The notes under the pieces were generated by a model. That model was not told where the DNA came from and did no database searches. It saw only the letters and a list, made by a program, of their open reading frames with translations. Source: Rhodospirillales bacterium URHD0017 (GTDB lineage Bacteria > Pseudomonadota > Alphaproteobacteria > Reyranellales > Reyranellaceae). From it: DNA of 64,000 nucleotides. Positions 1 through 8,040 of this stretch are shown here, piece after piece; the first letter of the stretch is position 1; each line of letters starts with the position of its first letter. The translations under genes were made by a program, and so were the position numbers. The stretch lies in contig FODP01000007.1 of NCBI GenBank assembly GCA_900110395.1, forward strand, positions 62,001-126,000, given 5' to 3'.

Positions 1-1
1 G

Positions 2-1711
2 ACCAACGGCGCCTATGCCCGCCGCGACCTCGAGAAGGTCGGCACCGGCACGCTCACCATCGCCGGCACGACGAGCTACACCGGCACGACCAGCGTGCTG
101 GGTGGGCGGCTCGCGGCCAACGGCAACCTGTCGAGCTCGAGCGCGCTGTTCGTCGGGCCCGGCGGCACACTGGGCGGCACCGGTATCGTGCCCACCACCG
201 TGGTGGCGGGTACGATGGCGCCGGGCAACTCGATCGGCACGATCACGGTCAACGGCAACCTCACCTTCGATCCCGGCAGCACCTATCAGGTCGAGGTCGC
301 CGGCACGACGGCGGACCGCACCAACGTCAGCGGCACCGCGACGCTCTCGGGTACGACCCAGGCGCTGTTCGCGCCGGGGAACTTTTCGCGCAGCTACACC
401 ATCGTGTCGGCGGCGGGCGGCCTCACCGGGACCTTCCAGAACCTGACGGCATCTGGCCTGCCTGGCTTCCTGACGCCGAGCCTGGGCTACGGCACAACCG
501 ACGTGACGCTCAACCTGCAATCGACGATGACGGCGACGTCGGGCCTGGCCGGCAACCAGCTTTCGGTCGCCCGTGCGCTCGACACGGCGTTCAACGCCGG
601 ACCCGGGCTCAACGCCATGCCGGCGTTGTTCGGGCTCTCGGCCGGCCAGCTCCCGGCGGCATTGGAATTGCTGTCGGGCGACAATGCCAGCGTCGGCCAG
701 TCAATGGCCCTCGCCACCGGCGGGCAGTTCGCGGCGCTGCTGGCCAATCGCGCCACCACGCGGCGGGCCGAGGAACAGGCCGCCTGGCTCGCCGGCTGCG
801 CCACGCCGGCCGCGACCGCGTGCGATGCCGCCGACGGGCCGCGCAACTGGAGCGCCTGGGGCACGGCGTTGGGCGGCGCGCAGTGGCTCAACGCCGATCC
901 GGTGACGGGCAGCAACGGCGCCCAGCAGACGATCGGCGGCGGCGCCTTCGGCGGCGACTACCGCGTCGGCCCGCGGACGCTTCTGGGCATCGCCGTCGGC
1001 CTCAGCGAATCCAACTATTGGGTCGGCGCCACCGGCGCCAACGGCCGCGCCACCGGCGTGCATGTCGGGCTCTACGGCCAGCACGATTGGCAGAGCGTCT
1101 ACGTCAACGCGGCGCTGGCCTACAGCCGCTTCGACGGCAGCGCCATCCGCCCGATCGCCGGCATCGGCACGACCGAGACGGCGAAGTCCTACGCGATCTC
1201 CGGCCAGCTCGCCGGCCGGATCGAAGTCGGCCGGCCCTTCGAGGTCGCGCAGTTCGAGGGCGGCGCGCTCGGCCTCACGCCGTTTGCCGCCGTGCAGCCC
1301 GCCGTGCTGTGGACGCCGGGCATCGCCGAATCGAGCGTGACGGCGACCGGCGCGACCGGCGTGTTTGCGCTCAACTACCAGGCGCAGTCGACGGGCTCGC
1401 TGCCGACGTTCCTCGGCGTGCAGCTCGATGCCCGGACCGAGCTGCAGTCGCGGCCGCTGACGGGATGGCTGCGAGCCTCGTGGGTGCACGAGTTCCTGAC
1501 AAGCCGCAGCGTCGCGGCGGGCTTCACCGTGTTGCCGGGCAGCAGCTTCACCGTCGACGGCGCGCGCGCCGCCAGCGACGCCGCGCGCTTCGACTTCGGC
1601 GTCAAGTACGCGGTCGGCAACCAGACCTCGCTGTTCGCCAACGGCAATGTCGAGCTGTCCAATCGCGGCCAGAGCCTCGCCGGAACGGTCGGGCTGCGCA
1701 TCGTCTGGTGA
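2..1711 (+). CDS. Autotransporter, C-terminal part (5' end outside window)
   Basis: The reading frame is open from base 2, so the start lies upstream. The visible ~570 residues begin with the end of a passenger rich in G, T and N (autotransporter-associated beta-strand type, e.g. GTLTIAGTTSYTGTT). A linker follows, then a C-terminal beta-barrel of roughly 280 residues ending in an aromatic residue (LRIVW), as expected for BAM-inserted outer-membrane proteins. By family, the barrel anchors in the outer membrane and displays the passenger. Its last ~400 residues are clearly paralogous to the next gene (shared NWSAWG, GGGAFGGDYRVG, AGIGTTETAKS, VHEF). Two cysteines (GCATP, ATACD) precede the barrel in both proteins. 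The passenger target is unknown. Confidence 0.88.
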   Translation, partial: TNGAYARRDLEKVGTGTLTIAGTTSYTGTTSVLGGRLAANGNLSSSSALFVGPGGTLGGTGIVPTTVVAGTMAPGNSIGTITVNGNLTFDPGSTYQVEVAGTTADRTNVSGTATLSGTTQALFAPGNFSRSYTIVSAAGGLTGTFQNLTASGLPGFLTPSLGYGTTDVTLNLQSTMTATSGLAGNQLSVARALDTAFNAGPGLNAMPALFGLSAGQLPAALELLSGDNASVGQSMALATGGQFAALLANRATTRRAEEQAAWLAGCATPAATACDAADGPRNWSAWGTALGGAQWLNADPVTGSNGAQQTIGGGAFGGDYRVGPRTLLGIAVGLSESNYWVGATGANGRATGVHVGLYGQHDWQSVYVNAALAYSRFDGSAIRPIAGIGTTETAKSYAISGQLAGRIEVGRPFEVAQFEGGALGLTPFAAVQPAVLWTPGIAESSVTATGATGVFALNYQAQSTGSLPTFLGVQLDARTELQSRPLTGWLRASWVHEFLTSRSVAAGFTVLPGSSFTVDGARAASDAARFDFGVKYAVGNQTSLFANGNVELSNRGQSLAGTVGLRIVW

Positions 1712-1804
1712 CGAGGGCGATAGGCTGCAAATTTCCTAGCACTTCTCCTCAGATACAACGCAGCCAGACAATCATGCAGGATGCGTCGCGCTGCGGCGTC
1801 GCGT

Positions 1805-1849
1805 AAAAAGAAGAAGAGGAAGAAAAAGAAGAAGAAGCCCGAAACGGGC
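1805..1849 (+). other. Purine tract and short hairpin in an autotransporter leader
   Basis: A 33-base run of only A and G (1805-1837) is followed by a short stem GCCCG-AAA-CGGGC (1837-1849), about 20 bases before the start of the downstream autotransporter. The rest of the 1712-1869 gap shows no gene. The tract is polypyrimidine on the other strand and stands out sharply from the GC-rich surroundings. It could be a slippage-prone or RNA-binding leader; that is inference. Confidence 0.5.
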
Positions 1850-1869
1850 GCGTGGTTTGGGGGGAGTAC

Positions 1870-4752
1870 ATGAGTATCGGCATCGCCAGGATTCGCGCGG
1901 CGGCCTGGCTGGCTGCACCGCTTCTCTGTTCCGTCTCCACGGCAGCGCTCGCTCAGGCGCTGAACTTCACCACCTTCGGCGTCGCCGGCGCCACGGTGAC
2001 CACGGTCACCGGCATCCGCGGCAACACCATGACCGGCGACTACACTCTCGGCACCGGCGGCGCCACCGGCGGGCAGCTCTACACCTTGCCGTCGCTCACC
2101 CCGGCGCCGTATCCCACGGCGACGTCTTCAGGCGTCAACCTGACCGGCGCCACCACCAACACGCCCTATGGGCCGAGCTTCGGCTCGGCAACCGGCATCC
2201 TGCGCGTCACCGGCAGCTACAAGACGACGGCCAACGGCAGCGGCGATCTCGGCTATCTGTTCGACGGCGCCAACGCGCCCGGCCAGCAGCTCACGACCCT
2301 GATCGGCGGCCCGGGCGCCTTCAACACGATCGGCCACTCGAACTTCGGCAACCAGCTGGTCGGCAACTGGGACACCGGCAACGCCGCCGTGGGCAACGCC
2401 TTCCTCTACAACATCGCCAGCGGCTCGATGACGACCATCAACCGCCCGGGCCCCTACACCAGCACTACGGCCTACGGCGTCTACGGCAACCGCATCGCCG
2501 GCGGCTCGAGCCTGGGGCCCGGCCTGTCGCGCGCCTACATCCTCAACCAGAACACCGGCGTCTACACCGACTACGACGCGCCCGGCACCGGCACTGTGGT
2601 CACGCATTTCGAGGGCATCACCGGCGGCGGCCGCGCCAATACCTACAACCTGGTGGCCGATTCGCTCGACGCCACGGGCGCCCACGGCTGGGTCGTCCAT
2701 ATCGACGAGAACGGGGTGGCGACCTGGACCGAGCTCGCCGTGCCGGGCGCCAGCACGACCTCGGCCAATTCGATCTACGGCAGCACTGCCATCGGCGTCT
2801 ATGTCCAGAACGGCATCACCCGCGCCTTCACCACCACCATTGCCGGCATCTACAATCCGATCACCAACAACGGCACGCTGTCGACCGGCACGGCGGGTGC
2901 TGTGGCGCTGCAGGGCACCCAGGGCGACGACATCGTCAACAACGGCACGGTGACGACGGCCGGCGTGGGCAGCGTCGGCATCAACATCAACACCTACGGC
3001 GTCGCCACCAACAGCGGCACGGTCGCCGTCAGCGGCGCCGGCAGCACGGGCGTCTTGATGAGCGGCAACTTCAGCTCGCTCCTGAACTACGGCACGATCA
3101 ACGCCGCCCCCGGCACCTTCGCGATCCAGACCAGTTCGACGGCATCCGGCACCCTGGTGTTCAACACCGGCGTGATCAACGGCGCGGTCTCGATCGCCGC
3201 GGGCCCCAATGCCCGCTTCGAGAACAGTGGTTGGATGGGCATCAGCGCGGCCGGCGCCGGCGTCACCCACCAGATCAGCGGCACCTTCGCCCAGACCTCG
3301 ATGGGCACGCTGTCGCTGCGCGTTGCGCCGAACGGCGTCGCCGACCAGCTCACGGTCAATGGCGTGGCCCGGCTTGGCGGCACGATGCAGACGGTGTTCC
3401 AGTCGGGCAGCGGCTTCAGCAAGACCTACAATCTCGTGACGGCGACGGGCGGCCTCACCGGCACGTTCAGCACGCTCGCGACACAGAACCTGCCGGCATT
3501 CCTGAATGCGAGCCTGGCCTACGGCAGCAACAACGTGACGCTCAACCTGCAATCGACACTGGGCTCGATGTCCGGGCTGGGCGGCAACCAGTCCGCGGTC
3601 GGCCAGGCGCTCGATGGCGCCTTCAACAATGGCAGCGGTCTCAATGCGGTATCGGGCCTGTACGGCCTGTCGGCCGACCAGATCGGCTACGCGCTGACCG
3701 TGCTGTCGGGCAGCAATGCCAGCGTCGGGCAGTCCAACGCCGTGATCGCCGGCGGCCAGTTCGCGACGCTGCTGGCCAACCGGGCGGTGACCCGGCGGGC
3801 CCAGCCCCAAACGGCAACGTCGCCGGCGACCGCGGAACTCGCCGGTTGCGATGCCGCGGCCACGGCGTGCGATCTCGCCACCAGCAACTGGAGCGCGTGG
3901 GGCAGCGCCTTCGGCGGCGCGCAATGGCTCAATGCCGATCCGGGCACGGCCGCGCCGGCCGCACAGCAGGCGATCGGCGGCGGCGCGTTCGGCGGCGACT
4001 ATCGCGTCGGGCCGCAGACGGTGCTGGGCGTGGCGCTGGGGCTCAGCGACAACAACTATTCGGTGGGGGCGACCGGCGCCAACGGCCGCGCCACCGGCTT
4101 CCATGCCGGTCTGTACGGCATGCACGACTGGAACGGCTTCTACGCCAACGGCGCGCTAGCCTTCAGCCGCTTCGACGGCAACACCACTCGCCCGATCGCC
4201 GGCATCGGCACGACGGAGACGGCCAAGTCGCAGGCGATCGCCAGCCAGTTCGCCGCGCGCCTCGAGGTCGGCCGGCCGTTCGAGTTCAACGATCAGCCGG
4301 GCACGCGCCTCGCCGTCACGCCGTTCGCCGCCTTCCAGCCGGTGTTCCTGTGGACGCCAGCGGTCTCCGAATCGAGCGTGACCGCGACCGGCCAGCCCGG
4401 TGTGTTCGCGCTGAACTACCAGGCGCAGAACACGACCTCGCTGCCGACCTTCCTGGGCGCGCAGTTCGACGCCACCACCGAACTCGGCGGGCGGCCGTTC
4501 AGCGCCTGGCTGCGCGCCGCCTGGGTGCACGAGTTCAACACCTACCGCGGTGTGAGCGCGGGCTTCGCCGTGCTGCCCGGCACCAGCTTCGCGGTCGACG
4601 GCGCCAAGGCCGCGAGCGACGCCGCGCGCTTCGATCTCGGCGTCAAGTACGACGTCGGCAGCCAGACCTCGCTATTCCTGAACGGCAGCACCGAGCTGTC
4701 GTGGCGCGGCCAGAGCATCGCCGGCACCGCCGGGCTGCGCATCGCGTTCTGA
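1870..4752 (+). CDS. Autotransporter outer-membrane beta-barrel protein
   Basis: The product is 960 residues. I chose ATG 1870 because GGGGGAG lies just before it; an in-frame GTG at 1852 would add six residues. A signal peptide (hydrophobic AAWLAAPLLCSVSTAALA, cleavage near LAQA) is followed by a passenger of ~560 residues. Its first half has loosely repeated units with aromatic AF/AY signatures (NAFLYNI, SRAYILNQ, HGWVVHI, TRAFTTT), resembling HAF-type extracellular repeats. Its second half has NNGT/NSGT beta-helix-like repeats. The C-terminal ~280 residues form the barrel ending GLRIAF. It follows its paralogue by 158 bases, so a tandem duplication is likely. Probably a surface adhesin or similar; the ligand is unknown. 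Confidence 0.9.
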   Translation: MSIGIARIRAAAWLAAPLLCSVSTAALAQALNFTTFGVAGATVTTVTGIRGNTMTGDYTLGTGGATGGQLYTLPSLTPAPYPTATSSGVNLTGATTNTPYGPSFGSATGILRVTGSYKTTANGSGDLGYLFDGANAPGQQLTTLIGGPGAFNTIGHSNFGNQLVGNWDTGNAAVGNAFLYNIASGSMTTINRPGPYTSTTAYGVYGNRIAGGSSLGPGLSRAYILNQNTGVYTDYDAPGTGTVVTHFEGITGGGRANTYNLVADSLDATGAHGWVVHIDENGVATWTELAVPGASTTSANSIYGSTAIGVYVQNGITRAFTTTIAGIYNPITNNGTLSTGTAGAVALQGTQGDDIVNNGTVTTAGVGSVGININTYGVATNSGTVAVSGAGSTGVLMSGNFSSLLNYGTINAAPGTFAIQTSSTASGTLVFNTGVINGAVSIAAGPNARFENSGWMGISAAGAGVTHQISGTFAQTSMGTLSLRVAPNGVADQLTVNGVARLGGTMQTVFQSGSGFSKTYNLVTATGGLTGTFSTLATQNLPAFLNASLAYGSNNVTLNLQSTLGSMSGLGGNQSAVGQALDGAFNNGSGLNAVSGLYGLSADQIGYALTVLSGSNASVGQSNAVIAGGQFATLLANRAVTRRAQPQTATSPATAELAGCDAAATACDLATSNWSAWGSAFGGAQWLNADPGTAAPAAQQAIGGGAFGGDYRVGPQTVLGVALGLSDNNYSVGATGANGRATGFHAGLYGMHDWNGFYANGALAFSRFDGNTTRPIAGIGTTETAKSQAIASQFAARLEVGRPFEFNDQPGTRLAVTPFAAFQPVFLWTPAVSESSVTATGQPGVFALNYQAQNTTSLPTFLGAQFDATTELGGRPFSAWLRAAWVHEFNTYRGVSAGFAVLPGTSFAVDGAKAASDAARFDLGVKYDVGSQTSLFLNGSTELSWRGQSIAGTAGLRIAF

Positions 4753-4754
4753 TC

Positions 4755-5345
4755 CTACGGGAAGCGGCGTTCGGGAAAGACCTCGCGGATCTCCCCGATG
4801 CGGATCGAAAAGTAGGGCAGGCGGAAGCGGGCGCGCTCGACCTCGACATCCTTGAAGCTGATGCGGGCCGATTCGTAGAACGGCCCGCCATCGTCGCCGG
4901 GGAAGAAGGTGCCCGAGACCACCACCAGGGCGTCGCGCTTCAGGAGTGCGAGCGGCGCGTGCAATGGCGACTTGGGCGAGATCTCGGCCTGGCGCATGAT
5001 GGCGCCCGGCCCTGAGTTCCAGTAGGTCGGACGCACCGAGCGCGGCGCGTTCAGCTTCTCATCGAGCAGGCGCACGAAGATGCCGCCCATCGGCGTCACC
5101 TCGGTGCCGCTCAGGATCAGGTCCCAGCCATTGAAGGGAAGACCTTGGCCCAGCACCTGGCCGAGCTCGACGGCGCGCTCGGCAGCGAGAGCGCGCAGTT
5201 GGCCGAGATCGGTCTCGGCATCGGCGCGCTGATCGTATTTCACGAGCACGGCGCGAAACGCCGCCTGCACGGTCGGCTCGGCGGCCGCCGGATGCGCCGA
5301 AGCGACAGCCATCAGCGCCAGCATGACGCCCAGCACTCTCGACAC
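4755..5345 (-). CDS. Exported protein of unknown function
   Basis: The product is 196 residues starting at GTG 5345, which has AGGGGGAT upstream at suitable spacing. The N-terminus is a classical signal peptide (LGVMLALMAVASAHPAAAE), so the protein is probably periplasmic. The mature part is mixed alpha/beta with no cysteines or motif I recognise; it contains SGTEVTPMGG, FVRLLDEKL and a C-terminal SIRIGEIREVFPERRF. It lies tail to tail with the autotransporter, two bases apart, and upstream of it on the same strand is the YdcF-like gene. I cannot assign a function. No frame damage is visible, and codon use matches the neighbours. Confidence 0.75.
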   Translation of the reverse strand: MSRVLGVMLALMAVASAHPAAAEPTVQAAFRAVLVKYDQRADAETDLGQLRALAAERAVELGQVLGQGLPFNGWDLILSGTEVTPMGGIFVRLLDEKLNAPRSVRPTYWNSGPGAIMRQAEISPKSPLHAPLALLKRDALVVVSGTFFPGDDGGPFYESARISFKDVEVERARFRLPYFSIRIGEIREVFPERRFP

Positions 5346-5369
5346 GTCCCATCCCCCTGCAGCGTTTTC

Positions 5370-5933
5370 CTAGGGCCAATCGGCGATGAAGCCCTGTGCT
5401 TTATAGGGGGCGATCTGGGCATATTCGGTGAGAACGCGGTGACGAAACACCGGGTCGGTGTGCCACTGCTCGACGGGCACGGCATAGGGATTGACCGTCA
5501 CCAGCATCTTGGCGACCTCGGGCCAGTGGCGCTGCAGGGTCATGGGATAGCGCCGCGCCGTGCAGATCTTGCCGAGGCAGATCACGCTCCCGATATTCTG
5601 CCGGCCGAACGCGGCGTCGATCAGCGGCAGCGAGAACACCACGTTCTCACCGGTGTTGGTGGCGCGATGCTCTTCGAGGATCAGCCCGGCCGGCACGCCG
5701 CCTGCCACCATGCCGTCCTTGATGATGGAGCATTCGGTCTGCGGATTGCCTTGCGTTGCCCCGCCGCTCACGATGGCGTGGCGGAACAGCCCGCGCTGCC
5801 ACAGCTCGACCGCCTTCTCGGCGATCAGCCGGTCGCCGCGGCGTTGGCCGAACACGAACAGCAGGTCGGCTGGTTCGAGTGGCGTCGATATCAGATGCTC
5901 GGCGTTAATACGCGCGATCTCGGTTTCGGTCAT
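5370..5933 (-). CDS. YdcF/DUF218-family protein
   Basis: The 187-residue product has the DUF218 layout: an early hydrophobic strand LLFVFGQRRGDRL, the family's SGG turn in AIVSGGATQG, an acidic E at TECSIIKDGMV, and a later ...EEHRATNTGENVVFS segment, where the T-x-E-N pattern is characteristic. Family members are small Rossmann-like proteins, some binding S-adenosylmethionine or acting in envelope metabolism; the reaction is not established. No transmembrane helix is present, so this is the soluble form. The start ATG is only five bases from a palindromic repeat (5938-6011) that replaces any normal ribosome-binding site, which may affect expression. Confidence 0.8.
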   Translation of the reverse strand: MTETEIARINAEHLISTPLEPADLLFVFGQRRGDRLIAEKAVELWQRGLFRHAIVSGGATQGNPQTECSIIKDGMVAGGVPAGLILEEHRATNTGENVVFSLPLIDAAFGRQNIGSVICLGKICTARRYPMTLQRHWPEVAKMLVTVNPYAVPVEQWHTDPVFRHRVLTEYAQIAPYKAQGFIADWP

Positions 5934-5937
5934 TGCC

Positions 5938-6011
5938 GGGAGCGCGCCACTCCGTGGCGCTCATGGAATGTGTGACCAGCAACAAGAAGCGCCACGGAGT
6001 GGCGCGCTCCC
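5938..6011. repeat. Palindromic intergenic element, CTCCAG family, copy A
   Basis: Two perfectly complementary 23-base arms (5938-5960 and 5989-6011) flank a 28-base loop. Each arm is itself a small hairpin (GCGCCAC-TCC-GTGGCGC). Both arms lack the same base at the centre (TCCG instead of TCCAG). The element fills the gap between the alpha/beta hydrolase and the ydcF-like gene and abuts the latter's start codon. Confidence 0.85.
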
Positions 6012-6015
6012 AGCA

Positions 6016-7410
6016 TCAATTCAAGAACTCGGCCACCACCAGGTGGTTTTCCTTCACCGGCCAGGTGCGGGCGGGAATCGTCTCGTTGTTGAACACCGCG
6101 AGCACGGTGCGCGGGCCGGACTCGAAGGTGAGCTTGCCGGTCGAGACACCCGGCACGCCGTCGGTGATGCCGGGCGGCACCTTGCCGTCGAGGCTGAACT
6201 TGTCGCGGCCGACGCCGAAATAGCCTCTGGGCCGGCTCATGGTGACGACGGCCGCCGCGGTCTCGTCGCCCTTGGCGAACGCGGCCGGCCTGAGATGCAC
6301 CACGTCGCTCGAGCGCAGGAACGGCGAGCGGTAGGTATGGGTGATGGGCTGCGCCGCCATGCGCAGCACGAACTCGTAGTAGGCATCGGACTTGCCGACG
6401 AACGGGCCCCACACGCCGTTCTCGCCCGTCACCTTGCGATGCACCGGCGTGGTGGTCTTGCGCTCGCCGGTCTTGGCGTCGACCTCGAAGATCTCGACCT
6501 CGGCATCGGCCACCGCGAGGTTGGTGTAGGCGCCGCCGTCGGCCACGCCGGTCACCTTGCCGTTCAGCACCGGCAACGGCTCCTGGGTGATGAACAGGTT
6601 GCCCGCAGGCTTGCCGGTGATGAACTCGAACATGGCGCCGAAGGCGAGCTTGTGGAACGCCACCTCGCGATGGTCGAGACCGTCGAGGATGACGTTCCTG
6701 GTGCCGCGCAGCCCGGAGGAATCGTAGCCGACGCCCGTCGGCTTGCCGGGCGCGCCGACGAAGCGGCCGTCGGGCTGCGAGAACTTGTCGTTGGTGTCGG
6801 AGCGGATCGCCAACATCTCGACGCCGGGAATGAGATCGTCCGGACCGGCGTTGAGTTCCTTGAGGAAGGTATAGGCGCCGTTGAATTCGCTGCCGACCAG
6901 AAGGCTGTCGGAATTGACGACGCCCTTGTTCGGCGTGCCGCACAACACGGCGTGGCTCACGTACTGAGCGCCGCCGCCGTTCTTCAGGAACGAGCGGATG
7001 GCGTTGCCGCCGCGCGAGGAGCCGACAAGCGCCACCTTGCGCCGACCTGTCGCCTTCAGTGCCTGGGCCACGAAACCAGCCAGCTCCTTCATCTGCTCTT
7101 CGGCCGACGACCGGAAGAGCTCGGGCTTGGCGTCCTCGCGGCGCGCGCTGGGATAGGCGAAGTCGATGGCGAAGAGCTGGCTGCGCTTGTAGCCGTTGGC
7201 CTCGAAACGCCAGATGTTGTTGATCCAGAGCGCGCTCGAATCGCCGTTGCCGTGGACGAACACCACGATCGGCGGGCCGCCGTCGGCTGGCTGCTGCTGG
7301 CGGCGCGGCGGCGCCGGTTGCTGCTGGGCGAGCGCCATCGCCGGCGCAAGCGCGGCGATACCGCCGAGCACGGCGCGTCGTGTGGCCTTCTTTTTATCTC
7401 CCCCGGACAT
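6016..7410 (-). CDS. Tat-exported alpha/beta hydrolase
   Basis: The product is 464 residues starting at ATG 7410, with TAGGGG six bases upstream. The N-terminus carries a twin-arginine-like signal (KATRRAVLGG, then a hydrophobic stretch ending ALAQQ). The hydrolase core shows an oxyanion strand VVFVHGNGD, a lid region beginning with the WINNIWRFEANGY segment, and the nucleophile elbow GSSRGG (serine in G-x-S-x-G). The second half (from about residue 300) is beta-rich and looks like an accessory domain. Families with this plan include extracellular lipases and polyester depolymerases; the substrate cannot be read here. It diverges directly from the methyltransferase gene, with the two coding regions separated by about 48 bases. 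Confidence 0.85.
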   Translation of the reverse strand: MSGGDKKKATRRAVLGGIAALAPAMALAQQQPAPPRRQQQPADGGPPIVVFVHGNGDSSALWINNIWRFEANGYKRSQLFAIDFAYPSARREDAKPELFRSSAEEQMKELAGFVAQALKATGRRKVALVGSSRGGNAIRSFLKNGGGAQYVSHAVLCGTPNKGVVNSDSLLVGSEFNGAYTFLKELNAGPDDLIPGVEMLAIRSDTNDKFSQPDGRFVGAPGKPTGVGYDSSGLRGTRNVILDGLDHREVAFHKLAFGAMFEFITGKPAGNLFITQEPLPVLNGKVTGVADGGAYTNLAVADAEVEIFEVDAKTGERKTTTPVHRKVTGENGVWGPFVGKSDAYYEFVLRMAAQPITHTYRSPFLRSSDVVHLRPAAFAKGDETAAAVVTMSRPRGYFGVGRDKFSLDGKVPPGITDGVPGVSTGKLTFESGPRTVLAVFNNETIPARTWPVKENHLVVAEFLN

Positions 7411-7458
7411 ATGGCCCCTACATTGGCAAAAGCCGGTGGCCGACGCTACGCTCGGTTC

Positions 7459-7923
7459 ATGACGATTTGTTACGTCGACAGCCCGGTCGGCCGCCTCGCC
7501 ATCGAGGCGGATCACGACGCCGTGACCGCCGTGCGCTGGGCCAGCCCGGGCGAGGGCACGCGCGACAAGGCTGATGACCCCGTGCTGAAGGAGGCGGCGC
7601 GCCAGCTCGATCGCTACTTTGCCAGGAAGCTGAAACGCTTCGACCTGCCGCTCGCCCAGAAGGGTACCGACTTCCAGAAGCGGGTGTGGGCGGCGATGCG
7701 CGACATCCCCTACGGCGAGACCGCGACCTATGGCGGCATGGCGATGGCCCTGGGCTCGGGCCCGCGGCCGGTCGGCATGGCCTGCGCCCGCAATCCCATC
7801 CCCATCATCGTGCCCTGCCACCGGGTGCTGGGCAGCGGCGGCAAGGAAGGCGGCTTCTCCGGCGGCAAGGGGCTGCCGACCAAGCGGCAACTGTTGGCAC
7901 TGGAAGGCGTCGTTCTTCTTTAG
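7459..7923 (+). CDS. ogt: Methylated-DNA--protein-cysteine methyltransferase
   Basis: The 154-residue product repairs O6-alkylguanine by suicidal transfer of the alkyl group to its own cysteine. The active-site motif IVPCHRVLG is intact, followed by the GGFSGGKGLPTKRQLLALE tail typical of Ogt/MGMT proteins. The DNA-binding helix region FQKRVWAAMRDIPYGETATYG is also present. I chose ATG 7459 because MTICYVDSPVG is the usual N-terminus; an in-frame ATG at 7411 would abut the divergent hydrolase start. Neither start has a clear ribosome-binding site. No Ada-type regulatory domain is fused, so this is the constitutive form. Confidence 0.93.
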   Translation: MTICYVDSPVGRLAIEADHDAVTAVRWASPGEGTRDKADDPVLKEAARQLDRYFARKLKRFDLPLAQKGTDFQKRVWAAMRDIPYGETATYGGMAMALGSGPRPVGMACARNPIPIIVPCHRVLGSGGKEGGFSGGKGLPTKRQLLALEGVVLL

Positions 7924-8001
7924 GCTGGGGGCGCGCGACTCCAGTCGCGCGTCATGCACTAGCGACCAAAGACCGCGCCACTGGAGTGGCGCGCCCCCAG
8001 C
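7924..8001. repeat. Palindromic intergenic element, CTCCAG family, copy B
   Basis: 27-base arms (7924-7950 and 7975-8001) match at 25 of 27 positions. The two mismatches between arms are compensatory within each arm: one arm has a GCGCGAC/GTCGCGC stem and the other GCGCCAC/GTGGCGC, around CTCCAG or CTGGAG centres. It sits just after the methyltransferase stop and may also terminate transcription. Confidence 0.85.
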
Positions 8002-8040
8002 GCCATTGCGTCCGCTGACGACGCCAGCTACGGAGAGCCC

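Noticed and set aside
1857-5015. A second very long open frame overlapping the autotransporter
   Set aside because: Arg/His-rich translation with no fold or start signal; an artefact of GC-rich third positions. The autotransporter frame has a signal peptide and barrel.
7411-7458. Longer start for the methyltransferase at ATG 7411
   Set aside because: It would abut the divergent hydrolase start and add a leader absent from the family.
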